A DNA stretch of 64,000 nt from Polaribacter aestuariivivens (lineage in GTDB: Bacteria; Bacteroidota; Bacteroidia; Flavobacteriales; Flavobacteriaceae). The position numbers and the translations under genes were made by a program. The notes under the pieces are model-generated. The model worked only from the letters and a program-made list of their open reading frames with translations. It searched no databases and was not told the origin of the DNA. Below are positions 27,961 to 36,470 of this stretch, piece by piece. The DNA lies in the NCBI RefSeq assembly GCF_005885675.1, contig NZ_VANR01000003.1, positions 372,001 to 436,000 on the forward strand. Direction: 5' to 3'. The first letter of the stretch is position 1. The number at the start of each line of letters is the position of its first letter.

Positions 27961-28074
27961 TACTTCTCTTATAAAAAGAGTAAAATAATTTTTATGAATA
28001 TAAAACTATTTAAAATAAGCTTGTAAATTATTTTAAATAATTAAGCTTATACTTTGCTTCGTAAGTTTTACTAA

Positions 28075-28110
28075 CTAAAAAAGAGTGTTCTAAATTAATA
28101 CAACACTCTT
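28075..28110 (-). terminator. Rho-independent terminator of the triple-repeat protein gene
   Basis: AAGAGTGTT and AACACTCTT enclose a 12-base loop. On the minus strand a run of T residues follows. It lies 25 bases after the stop at 28135. Confidence 0.8.
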
Positions 28111-28134
28111 CTCTATTTTGCTAATTTAGTAGGA

Positions 28135-30309
28135 CTAATTCACTATTACTTTAAAAGTTTTAAAACTTCTGTTGTTTTTAACACTTACTAAATAAATTCC
28201 AGTATTTAATTGATTTGTAGAAATTGATTCAGATTTACCTCCTAAAACTTCTTTAGAGTAAATTAACTTTCCTGTTATATCATTAACGAAAAGTTTAATC
28301 TTATCTGTATTTGAAAATCTCTCTAAATTTACGTTCAAATTTTGTCCTTGAGTTACTGGATTTGGATAGGTAAATGTTGCATCTAACATTTTTTGAGATG
28401 CTACAGATGCAGTATTATCTTCTTTAGTAATTCTTATGAAATCAAAAGAGACAACACCTGCAGAACCATCAGTATTTGCATCAAGTCTAACATCAATAAA
28501 GTTATCGCTAACTGACCAGTTTGAAACACTTGCAGGTAAATCAACAACTATGGTTTCAAAGTCTGTACTGTTTGGTGTCATAGTAAATAGCGCTGTTTTA
28601 GGCGATGCTCCACCTCCTCTAAAAAATATAAGTTGTCCACTATCACTCGCTGTTTCATTTTTTACTTTAATGATTAAAAAATTAGCACCTGCTGCGCTAA
28701 AAGGTTGTGCAGTAGTATTTCTTACATTTGGATCGTTTTCCCCAATAGTAGTTACATCTAAATAACCTGCGCTATTCCATGCAGTAGTACATCTTAAAGG
28801 GTTTTTATTCCAACCTTCATCATCAGTATCAAACTCCCAACTAATTATTGTATTTGGTCCTTGCGTTATGGTTATTTGTTTTGAATCGCTAACGTTAGAA
28901 CCATCTGTACTTGTTGCAGTTACTGTTACTGTACCAGCAGTTTTTGGTACTAAAAGTCCAGAAGAATCAATTGTAGCAACATTTGTGTCGTTCACAGAGT
29001 AATCTACAGATTTAAAAGTAGCGTTTTCTGGAGATATAGTTGTTGTAAATTGAGCTATTTCATTGGTAGTTATTGTACTTGGACCGTCAATAGTTATAGA
29101 AGTTGCTAATATTGTACTTGAAGGATTTTCTAAAAACCGAATATAATCATAAGAAACAACTCCTGTGGCACCTGTTAAATTAGGATCTAATCTTACATCT
29201 GTAATAATTGTTTCGTTTGATAAATTAGTAGTTGCTAAATCAATTACTATGGTTTCAAAACCTGAATTATTTGCAGTCATTGGAACTGGCACATTAACAT
29301 TACCAGCACCTGTAAATAAAAGAATACCTCCTTCTGTATCTGCAGTTCCATTTTTTACACTTAATTCTATAAATTTAAAATTTTTAGCATTGAATTCAAT
29401 TTTGGGATTTCTGTAAAAAAAAGGATCATTATCGCCTGTTGTGGTAGCGTCTAAATATCCTTGACTATTCCAAGCTGTAGAACATCTTGTTTGTGCACGA
29501 TTCCATCCTTCATCATCTGCATCAAATTCCCAATTTAAAATGGTATTTGAGCCTTCTGTAATTGTTACTTGTTTTGAGCCACTAACGTTAGAACCATCTG
29601 TAGCTGTAGCAGTTACTGTTACTGTACCTGTTTTTTTAGGCACTAAAACTCCAGTAGGATTAATTCTGGCAATATTTGTGTCATCTACAGAATATTCTAC
29701 ATCATTAAAAGTGGTATTATTTGGTGAAATTGTTGCTGTGTATGTAGCTATTTCATTTACGGTTATTGAACTTGGTCCATCAACTGCTACAGAAGTTGCA
29801 AGTACAGGATTTGTAGGGGTTTCTACAAATCTTATATAATCAAAAGAGATTGTACCAGCAGCACCACCATTATTAGGATCTATTCTAACATTATCTATCT
29901 GTAAATTGTTTGAAAAATTAGTAACTTTAGATAAATCTATCACTATAGTTTCAAAAGCTGTACTATTTGGAGTCATAGAATATGGTATATTAACATTTGT
30001 GTCATTTGTTCTTAATAATAATATACTTCCTCCTCCGTTTGCAGTTTCATTTTTTATACTTAATTCTAAAAAATTTACATTTGTAGTTGCCAAGGTAACA
30101 TCTGTAGTGTTAAAAAAGAAAGGATCTGCAACTCCTTGTGTGGTAACATCTAAATATCCAGCACTATTCCATGCAGTAGTACATCTTGCTGGATTTTTAT
30201 TCCAGCCTTCATCATCGGAAGTAAACTCCCAACCAACAATAGTTTGTGCATTAAAAGTTTGTAACGCTATGGTTAGTACAAAAAAAGTAAAAAGTAATTT
30301 TTTCATCAT
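28135..30309 (-). CDS. T9SS-secreted protein with three CBM-like repeats and two Big2-like domains
   Basis: This is a 724-residue secreted protein. After a signal peptide ending in FNAQ it has three copies of a domain of about 140 residues starting WEF-x-x-DDEGWN (near residues 26, 256 and 488) and ending in a FDYIRF or FDFIRI strand. Two Big2-type Ig-like domains (ATSVAVDGPSSITVNE and the like) separate them. The C-terminal T9SS sorting domain ends in SFKTFKVIVN. No catalytic residues are recognisable; a multivalent carbohydrate-binding adhesin is the best guess. A related beta-jelly-roll module occurs in the G8 protein at 40196. Confidence 0.8.
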   Translation of the reverse strand: MMKKLLFTFFVLTIALQTFNAQTIVGWEFTSDDEGWNKNPARCTTAWNSAGYLDVTTQGVADPFFFNTTDVTLATTNVNFLELSIKNETANGGGSILLLRTNDTNVNIPYSMTPNSTAFETIVIDLSKVTNFSNNLQIDNVRIDPNNGGAAGTISFDYIRFVETPTNPVLATSVAVDGPSSITVNEIATYTATISPNNTTFNDVEYSVDDTNIARINPTGVLVPKKTGTVTVTATATDGSNVSGSKQVTITEGSNTILNWEFDADDEGWNRAQTRCSTAWNSQGYLDATTTGDNDPFFYRNPKIEFNAKNFKFIELSVKNGTADTEGGILLFTGAGNVNVPVPMTANNSGFETIVIDLATTNLSNETIITDVRLDPNLTGATGVVSYDYIRFLENPSSTILATSITIDGPSTITTNEIAQFTTTISPENATFKSVDYSVNDTNVATIDSSGLLVPKTAGTVTVTATSTDGSNVSDSKQITITQGPNTIISWEFDTDDEGWNKNPLRCTTAWNSAGYLDVTTIGENDPNVRNTTAQPFSAAGANFLIIKVKNETASDSGQLIFFRGGGASPKTALFTMTPNSTDFETIVVDLPASVSNWSVSDNFIDVRLDANTDGSAGVVSFDFIRITKEDNTASVASQKMLDATFTYPNPVTQGQNLNVNLERFSNTDKIKLFVNDITGKLIYSKEVLGGKSESISTNQLNTGIYLVSVKNNRSFKTFKVIVN
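28420..30245 (-). repeat. Three tandem coding repeats of about 690 bases
   Basis: The units share WEF-x-x-DDEGWN, C[ST]TAWNS-x-GYLD and DYIRF/DFIRI motifs and are offset by about 230 residues. The intervening Big2 domains are also duplicated, so the duplicated unit was one module plus one Ig-like domain. Confidence 0.75.
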
Positions 30310-30365
30310 ATTTATTTTTTTATTTATTAAGTGATAACAAGGCTATTGAAAAAGAAATAAAAATC

Positions 30366-30383
30366 TATCCTGCTCTGTCCTTA
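30366..30383 (-). promoter_or_regulatory. Putative regulon operator upstream of the triple-repeat protein gene
   Basis: The plus strand reads TATCCTGCTCTGTCCTTA, with CCTGC and CCTTA spaced by 10 bases. It lies 57 bases before the start at 30309. On the coding strand TAGCCTTG, close to the TAnnTTTG -7 consensus, lies about 30 bases after the site. Confidence 0.65.
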
Positions 30384-30396
30384 TTTTGTGAAATAA

Positions 30397-30945
30397 TTAT
30401 TCGATTGTAAAAGAGAAAATCATATCTACATCTTTATTTTGTCTTTTACCTCCTGGAACTTTGGAGTTTGCTACTAAAGAACCATTTTCAAAAGAATTTG
30501 TATTGTCAGATTTAAAACGTAATAATTTTTTAGAATCTGATTTACTTTTGAAAAAACCAACCGTGTACGTTTTTCCTTCTTCCACTTGAAATCCACCGTT
30601 TTCAATTGTAATATTTACATCTTCAAAATTTGAAATAGGAGTAGCTGGACTTGGTAACGTTATGTTTTGTTTGTGCAAAGGTTTTTGAGCTATTTTTTTA
30701 TCTTCAAAAATTCTTAACTCAACATTTGTAACTTCATTACCACCACCAATTCTAAAAGAAGCCATGGTTAATTTTCCTGTTTTACAAGCTTTAAAAGATT
30801 GACCAATAAATACAGCGTTATCGGTTTTTTTACCCATTGTACCATTAACAGCAGGTTTATTTTCTGTTGCACAGTTTTGTGAGTGAAGATTTTGAAAATT
30901 GAATACAAATGCAATTGCTATAATTAATTTTAATAGATTTTTCAT
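30397..30945 (-). CDS. Exported protein of unknown function (182 aa)
   Basis: I do not recognise this 182-residue protein. It has a signal peptide ending in HSQ, two cysteines near the mature N-terminus (QNCATEN and FKACKTG) that could form a disulfide, and a beta-rich body (LTMASFRIGGGNEVTNVELR, KTYTVGFFKSKSDSKKLLRF) suggesting a small beta-sandwich. It starts 5 bases after the stop of the sulfatase at 30951-32435, so the two are co-transcribed. A periplasmic glycan-binding or sulfatase-helper role is possible from context only. Confidence 0.6.
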   Translation of the reverse strand: MKNLLKLIIAIAFVFNFQNLHSQNCATENKPAVNGTMGKKTDNAVFIGQSFKACKTGKLTMASFRIGGGNEVTNVELRIFEDKKIAQKPLHKQNITLPSPATPISNFEDVNITIENGGFQVEEGKTYTVGFFKSKSDSKKLLRFKSDNTNSFENGSLVANSKVPGGKRQNKDVDMIFSFTIE

Positions 30946-30950
30946 GTTTA

Positions 30951-32435
30951 TTAATTTAATTGTCTTGTTTTAATATTTTTTGGATTATTAGCCACGTCTC
31001 CTGTTTCTTTTCGCCAGTTTTTCAAGGCTTGTCTCAGTTCAATTTTTTTCTCTTTGTACTCTGGGTTGTTTGCTAAGTTTATTAATTGATACGTGTCATT
31101 TTGCATGTCATATAATTCTTCTGCAGGTCTTCCCTTTTCTAAAGTTCGCAATAAATTATATTGCATTGGATGCGTATCTTTTGCTAAAACTGTGGCGTCG
31201 TAACTTTTATTACTCCAACCTTTGTAAGCTCTTAAATCAGCAGGTAATAAATAAGATTTATTAGGCATTAAGTTTTTAATAAAATAAAAACGACCGTCGA
31301 AAACAACACGACTTGGATAGTGCTCTCTTGGGTCTGGTCCATGAGAATTATGTTCTCCAAATATGTATTTTCTGTCCGTGACTTTTTCTTTACTTCCGTT
31401 TAAAACTGGTAATAAAGATTTTCCTTGGATTGTGCTTGGAATTGGTAAATTCAAAAAATCTAAAATGGTAGGCATAATGTCTGTATGAGAGATTAAAGCA
31501 TTAGAAATTTTATCTTTTATAACATTTGGACCTACAACTGCATAAGGCACATGTAAGCCTTCTGAATATGCAGAGGCTTTTGCTCTGTGATAAGGTTGTC
31601 CTTGGTCTGAGGTATAAATAATTAACGTGTTTTCAAACTCGCCTGCTTTTTTTAACGCCTCAATAATTGCACCAGCACAAGCATCAGCTAATTGAACACA
31701 GCCATAATATTTACTTAAATCTTCACGCATCATTGGCGTGTCTGGTAAGTAATCTGGTACCACAATTTCTTCAGGATTTGGCATAAATTCTGGAAATTTT
31801 TTCATGTGAGCATCAAAATTTCTATGTGGAGGAGAAATATTAGCTTGAAAAAAGAATGGTTTATCTCCAGACTTCTCTATAAACTCTGTAATTACTTTTT
31901 TATAAACTGCAGGATTGTTGTGTACAGGATCTCTATCTGAAAATGGAAATTTCCAAGGAGGACTCATGTGAAATTTTTGAGTGATTGCTGTAAAAAAACC
32001 ATTTTCTTGTAAAACTTCTGGTAACGTTTTAATGTATTCGTGAATTCCAACTTTATCAACTCTTGTGGCCTGTCGTCCAAAAGCCTCATCTCCATCACTC
32101 AAGCTTGGTGTAATCGTGTTTCTCCAATGTCCGTTTGTGTGTGGATACATACCTGTGGCTATAGAACTACGACTTGGAGAGCAAGAAGGTACAACTGCAT
32201 ATGCATTTGTAAATCGAATTCCTTCTTTTGAAAACGCATCAAAATTTGGAGTTTCTATTCCTGCCATTCCATCAATTGAAGTATCATAACCTTGATCGTC
32301 CATTAAAATCAAAACAACATTTAAAGGCTTCTGGATTTCTTTTTTTATTGTTGAAGATTCTTTAGAAGATTTACAATTCAGAATTAAAACTGAAAAAAGC
32401 AAAGCACCAAAAAAACGTATTTGTAGAGATTTCAT
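30951..32435 (-). CDS. S1-type sulfatase lipoprotein (CSPSR)
   Basis: This is a 494-residue sulfatase. It has a lipoprotein signal (cysteine 21 in LILNCKSS), LILMDDQGYDTS with metal ligands, CSPSRSSIATG with the target cysteine at residue 85, QKFHMSPPW in place of the usual GKWH region, and TSDQGQP near residue 275. The QGY/SDQGQ variants suggest a heparan N-sulfatase-like S1 branch rather than the arylsulfatase type. It is first in a two-gene transcript with the 182-residue protein, with an operator-like site 57 bases upstream. Sulfate position is unknown. Confidence 0.9.
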   Translation of the reverse strand: MKSLQIRFFGALLFSVLILNCKSSKESSTIKKEIQKPLNVVLILMDDQGYDTSIDGMAGIETPNFDAFSKEGIRFTNAYAVVPSCSPSRSSIATGMYPHTNGHWRNTITPSLSDGDEAFGRQATRVDKVGIHEYIKTLPEVLQENGFFTAITQKFHMSPPWKFPFSDRDPVHNNPAVYKKVITEFIEKSGDKPFFFQANISPPHRNFDAHMKKFPEFMPNPEEIVVPDYLPDTPMMREDLSKYYGCVQLADACAGAIIEALKKAGEFENTLIIYTSDQGQPYHRAKASAYSEGLHVPYAVVGPNVIKDKISNALISHTDIMPTILDFLNLPIPSTIQGKSLLPVLNGSKEKVTDRKYIFGEHNSHGPDPREHYPSRVVFDGRFYFIKNLMPNKSYLLPADLRAYKGWSNKSYDATVLAKDTHPMQYNLLRTLEKGRPAEELYDMQNDTYQLINLANNPEYKEKKIELRQALKNWRKETGDVANNPKNIKTRQLN

Positions 32436-32491
32436 AAGTTGAAAAGTTTATTTTTAATTGAAATTAAAGATACAGTTACAAAATTTATTGG

Positions 32492-32511
32492 GCATCCTGC
32501 TCTTGCACGTA
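32492..32511 (-). promoter_or_regulatory. Putative regulon operator, minus-strand copy of a divergent pair
   Basis: The plus strand reads GCATCCTGCTCTTGCACGTA. It matches the conserved half-site ATCCTGCTCT, with a weak second half-site. It lies 57 bases upstream of the minus-strand sulfatase start at 32435. Confidence 0.6.
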
Positions 32512-32516
32512 ATTTT

Positions 32517-32536
32517 ACAGGTTGGCACAGGATATG
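32517..32536 (+). promoter_or_regulatory. Putative regulon operator, plus-strand copy of a divergent pair
   Basis: ACAGGTTGGCACAGGATATG contains the direct repeat ACAGG-N5-ACAGG. It is 73 bases before the ATG at 32608 and only 5 bases from the oppositely oriented site for the minus-strand gene. Its first 18 bases are identical to the site at 34590. Confidence 0.7.
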
Positions 32537-32607
32537 ATAGTTAATGTTTGTAATCATTTTTGATTGACAATAATTACTTATAAAAAACAAGTAACACAAG
32601 ACTTAAA

Positions 32608-34578
32608 ATGAAACTAAAAATAAAATTGTTTTTCTACTTTATTTTATGCGGTCAAATTGTTTTGGCACAAAATAAAAAACCTAATATAATTCTAATTGTA
32701 GCAGATGATTTAGGGTTTAGTGACGTAAGCTCTTTTGGAGGAGAAATACCAACTCCAAATATTGATAATCTAGCGGAAAACGGAACGCGTTTTACAAAGT
32801 TTTACGTGTCACCAATGTGTGTTACCAGTAGAGTTGCAATTATTGCGGGATTAGAATTTCAAGCTGCTGGCAGAAACAATTTTCCAAAAGGAGAAAGTAT
32901 CGCAAAACTTATGAGAGCAGAAGGTTATACTACTAGTTTAGTTGGGAAAAATCACGGAATGAATAAACTTAAAATAGGAAATAAGAATACCGATTTTGGT
33001 TTTGATCATTTTTATGGATTTACAGGTGGACAAATAAATAGTTTTACAGGAAAAGGGAATGCAAAATGGCAAGATGATGGTAAAATATTTCCTCATACAG
33101 ATTTACCAAAAGACTTTTATGCCACTACAAACTTTACAGATTATGCTATTAAGTATATGGACGAAGCTATTAAGAAAGATCAACCTTTTTTTAGTATGGT
33201 TTCTTACAATGCGCCTCATAGTCCATTAGATGCTCCAGAAAAAAATGTACGTAAGTTTTATGACCCAGAAAATAGGATAAATGTATATAAAAAAGGATGG
33301 AATATACTACGTAAGGAACGTTTTGAACGAATGAAAAAAATGGGAATTATAGATGAAAACACAAAGCTTCCAGAGTTGGGTGTAGAAATTCCAGATTGGG
33401 ATTTGTTGCCAGAAAACTCGAATAGACATTGGGAGATTCAAAAAGACTTTGAGGCATTATCTAGAAGTGCTTATGCAGGAATGGTAGACAATATGGATGA
33501 AAATATTGGTAGAATTACTGCTTTTTTAAAAGACCCAAACAAAGATGGGAACACAGAAGATAGTCAATTACAAAATACACTCATTATTTTTATTTCAGAT
33601 AATGGTGGTTGTTATGCAGGTTTGCACACCAACAGAAAAGCATTGCCTTGGAGTCAGCAAAACAGAGGAGCAGGTTTTACAACAAATTATGGTTGGGCAG
33701 CTTTAAGTAATACACCTTTTTCTTCTTACAAACATGGCAGTAAAGAAGGTGCCATTAGATCTCCAATGATTGTGCATTGGCCAAAAGGTTTGCAATTAGA
33801 GAAAAATTCCATCAACAAAGAAATGATTAGAATTTGGGATTTGTATCCAACTTTTTTAGAATTAGCTGGTGGAAAATACCCAAAAGATAAAAAAGAAATT
33901 CAAGGAAAAAGTATTTTGCCTTTACTTAAAAATAAAAAATTTGAAGAGGAAAAATTTTTCGTTTCAACATTTTATCGTTCTAAAGGAATTATTAAAGGAG
34001 ATTGGAAATTGGTTAGTTTTTATGACAGTCCGTTTGAATTGTATAATCTAAAAAAAGATCCAACCGAAACAGAAAATGTTCGTGTAAAGCATCAAATTAA
34101 ATACAAAGAATTACTAAAAGCTTGGAACCATTATGCAAAAAAACATGAATTTGAAAAAAACAAGCAATGGAACATGCCTACAGGAAATAAAAAAAGAAAT
34201 TTTGGGTATGATAGAGTAAAAAATATGATGGTAAAGGCATCTCCAGAATTTATGGAAGATAATGTTTCTATCAACCAAAAATTAAGTTTCACTTTTAAAG
34301 GTGAAGCAAGTTATGCGAACACAAAAGGCAGAAAAATAAGATTGCAGAAATATGGAAGCCAAGAAATTTTATGGTCTAAAGACTTAGATTTGAATAGTGA
34401 TTTTGAAGGCGAGAAAGAAATTGTTTTTAAAGATTTTCCTACTTTAGAACCTAATACACATTATTACATAACTTGGGATGCTGGTTGGGTGAAAATAAAA
34501 CAAAACGGAAAGTTTAAACCTATTCAACCTGTTAGAGAAAGTGCTTTTGCTTATAGGTTTAGAACAGGATCTAACTAA
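32608..34578 (+). CDS. Secreted S1-type sulfatase with unusual CVTSR motif and C-terminal extension
   Basis: This is a 656-residue protein with the sulfatase fold: a signal peptide ending in VLAQ, LIVADDLGFSDVS with metal ligands, and ISDNGG. The activation motif reads C71-V-T-S-R, with threonine where proline or alanine is usual, followed by VAIIAGLEF instead of the common LTG-x-Y. A histidine near residue 116 (GKNHGMN) replaces the GKWH form. About 120 residues past the sulfatase core form a beta-rich extension ending in HYYITWDAGWVKIKQNG. It has its own operator-like site. Whether formylglycine is formed at this motif is uncertain, so activity is not assured. Confidence 0.82.
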   Translation: MKLKIKLFFYFILCGQIVLAQNKKPNIILIVADDLGFSDVSSFGGEIPTPNIDNLAENGTRFTKFYVSPMCVTSRVAIIAGLEFQAAGRNNFPKGESIAKLMRAEGYTTSLVGKNHGMNKLKIGNKNTDFGFDHFYGFTGGQINSFTGKGNAKWQDDGKIFPHTDLPKDFYATTNFTDYAIKYMDEAIKKDQPFFSMVSYNAPHSPLDAPEKNVRKFYDPENRINVYKKGWNILRKERFERMKKMGIIDENTKLPELGVEIPDWDLLPENSNRHWEIQKDFEALSRSAYAGMVDNMDENIGRITAFLKDPNKDGNTEDSQLQNTLIIFISDNGGCYAGLHTNRKALPWSQQNRGAGFTTNYGWAALSNTPFSSYKHGSKEGAIRSPMIVHWPKGLQLEKNSINKEMIRIWDLYPTFLELAGGKYPKDKKEIQGKSILPLLKNKKFEEEKFFVSTFYRSKGIIKGDWKLVSFYDSPFELYNLKKDPTETENVRVKHQIKYKELLKAWNHYAKKHEFEKNKQWNMPTGNKKRNFGYDRVKNMMVKASPEFMEDNVSINQKLSFTFKGEASYANTKGRKIRLQKYGSQEILWSKDLDLNSDFEGEKEIVFKDFPTLEPNTHYYITWDAGWVKIKQNGKFKPIQPVRESAFAYRFRTGSN

Positions 34579-34589
34579 CAAAAAATTCC

Positions 34590-34609
34590 ACAGGTTGGCA
34601 CAGGATAGG
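34590..34609 (+). promoter_or_regulatory. Putative regulon operator upstream of the GH78-like/GH99-like operon
   Basis: ACAGGTTGGCACAGGATAGG shares 18 consecutive bases with the site at 32517. It lies 11 bases after the preceding stop and about 73 bases before the preferred ATG at 34683. Confidence 0.7.
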
Positions 34610-34682
34610 AAAAAATATCTAAAAAATTAGTTTTACATCTATCCTAAAAATGAATAAAAAAAATATTTCAACTTATAAAAAA

Positions 34683-36440
34683 ATGAAAAAATCATTACCA
34701 ATTTTATTGATTCTATGCTCTATTAAAATGACATTATTTGCGCAATTACCTCCGGTTTTTAGCGCAGAAGATAAAGATAGAGCAACTCATTCAGAAATGG
34801 TGAGAACTTATTTAACTCCAAATAGAATTGTTTGGAAATCAGATGATTCTGGCAAGTTCATTCAAAACGAACAAACACTATTAGAAAAAGGAAATGGACA
34901 AGTTGCCGTAAACGATAAAAACCTGTTTAGACTAATTAGCACAGAAGAGCATAAACCTGGTATTATGCTAGATTATGGAAAGGAAATTCATGGTGGTGTA
35001 AAAATCTCAATGGGAATAAGACCTTCCAAAACGCCATTAAAATTAAGAATTCGTTTTGGGGAATCTGTATCAGAAGCAATGTCTAATATTGGTGGGAAAT
35101 TTAATGCAACAAACGAACACTCATTGCGTGATTTTATAGTTGAAGTTCCTTGGTTAGGTTCTATAGAAGTTGGTGAAACTGGTTTTAGATTTATTAGAAT
35201 TGATGTTGTAGAAGGAGGAGAGAATGCTCCAATAAAATCTGTTGAAGCTGCTTTTGTTTATAGAGATTTAGATTATATAGGTTCTTTTGAAAGCAACAAT
35301 AAAAGATTAAATGATATTTGGATGACTGGTGCATATACTGTTCATTTAAACATGCAAAATTATCTTTGGGATGGTATTAAAAGAGACAGATTAGTTTGGG
35401 TGGGAGATATGCATCCAGAAGTAATGACCATAAATACCGTTTTTGGTAAAAATAGTATTGTACCAAAAAGTTTAGACTTGGCAAGAGATCAACATCCTTT
35501 ACCACAATGGATGAATACTATCAGTTCATATTCTATGTGGTGGTTAATTATCCATAAAAACTGGTACGATTATCATGGAGATTTAGCGTATTTAAAAGAG
35601 CAAGAAACCTACATGATTGCTTTATTAGACCAGTTAAGCACATTTATAGATGATGACAATAAGGAAATTTTAAATGGAGGTCGTTTTTTAGATTGGCCAA
35701 CAAGTACAGATCCAAAGGCAGTTCATGCAGGTTTACAGGCGATGATGATTATGACTTTTGATGCAGGTGCTGAAATGATGGAAACACTTGGTAGAAATGA
35801 TTTAAAAAAGAAATATCAAAAAATAAGCAAACGCTTAAAAAAACACATTCCAGAAGGCAATACTTCTAAGCAAGCAGCATCTTTAATGGTATTGGCAGAT
35901 TTGGCAAAAGCTAAAAAAATTAATACAGAAATTTTAAAGAAAGACGGTGTGCAAAACATGTCTACTTTTTATGGTTATTATATTTTAGAAGCTATGGCTA
36001 AAGCCGATGATTATCAAGGAGCAATAGATGTGATTAGCGAATATTGGGGAGGAATGTTAGATTTAGGAGCTACTACCTTTTGGGAAGATTTTAATATTGC
36101 AGAGGGCAAAATTAGTGGAAGAATTGATGAGCTTTCTGTAGAAGATAAAAGTGACATTCATACGGATTTTGGAGCTTTTTGTTATGTTGGTTTGCGTCAT
36201 AGTTTAGCTCATGGTTGGGCTAGTGGGCCTACTTCTTGGTTAACACAATATGTTTTGGGAGTTAATGTTTCTGATGGTGGAAATACAGTAACTATAAAAC
36301 CACACTTAGGAAATTTAGAGTATGTTAATGGAACTTTCCCTACAAAATTCGGAATTTTAAAAATTAGCCATACTAAAAATGCAAACGGAAAAGTAACTAC
36401 AAAAATTGATGCTCCAAAAGGTTTAGACGTGAAGCAATAA
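34683..36440 (+). CDS. Short GH78-like glycosidase with divergent catalytic motif
   Basis: This is a 585-residue exported protein (signal peptide MKKSLPILLILCSIKMTLFAQ minus the last base of context; an ATG at 34650 is an alternative start). The C-terminal two thirds form an (alpha/alpha)6 barrel like GH78, with a beta-sandwich before it. The region equivalent to the GH78 signature reads DGIKRDRLVWVGD (near residue 232), so the DER of rhamnosidases becomes DR. HGWASGPTSWLTQYVLG lies near the end. It begins a four-gene operon (this gene, GH99-like, mutarotase, sulfatase). It may be an alpha-L-rhamnosidase or a related glycosidase of different specificity. Confidence 0.78.
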   Translation: MKKSLPILLILCSIKMTLFAQLPPVFSAEDKDRATHSEMVRTYLTPNRIVWKSDDSGKFIQNEQTLLEKGNGQVAVNDKNLFRLISTEEHKPGIMLDYGKEIHGGVKISMGIRPSKTPLKLRIRFGESVSEAMSNIGGKFNATNEHSLRDFIVEVPWLGSIEVGETGFRFIRIDVVEGGENAPIKSVEAAFVYRDLDYIGSFESNNKRLNDIWMTGAYTVHLNMQNYLWDGIKRDRLVWVGDMHPEVMTINTVFGKNSIVPKSLDLARDQHPLPQWMNTISSYSMWWLIIHKNWYDYHGDLAYLKEQETYMIALLDQLSTFIDDDNKEILNGGRFLDWPTSTDPKAVHAGLQAMMIMTFDAGAEMMETLGRNDLKKKYQKISKRLKKHIPEGNTSKQAASLMVLADLAKAKKINTEILKKDGVQNMSTFYGYYILEAMAKADDYQGAIDVISEYWGGMLDLGATTFWEDFNIAEGKISGRIDELSVEDKSDIHTDFGAFCYVGLRHSLAHGWASGPTSWLTQYVLGVNVSDGGNTVTIKPHLGNLEYVNGTFPTKFGILKISHTKNANGKVTTKIDAPKGLDVKQ

Positions 36441-36470
36441 TCAATATTAATTCATTTTAAAAACCAAATA

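Noticed and set aside
28436-30334. Long plus-strand open frames opposite the triple-repeat protein gene
   Set aside because: They mirror the repeated minus-strand coding sequence, lack signal or domain patterns, and the minus strand has a signal peptide and T9SS domain.
34561-34571. AACAGGATC resembling the regulon motif
   Set aside because: It lies inside the end of the sulfatase coding region and lacks the second half-site; the true site is at 34590.
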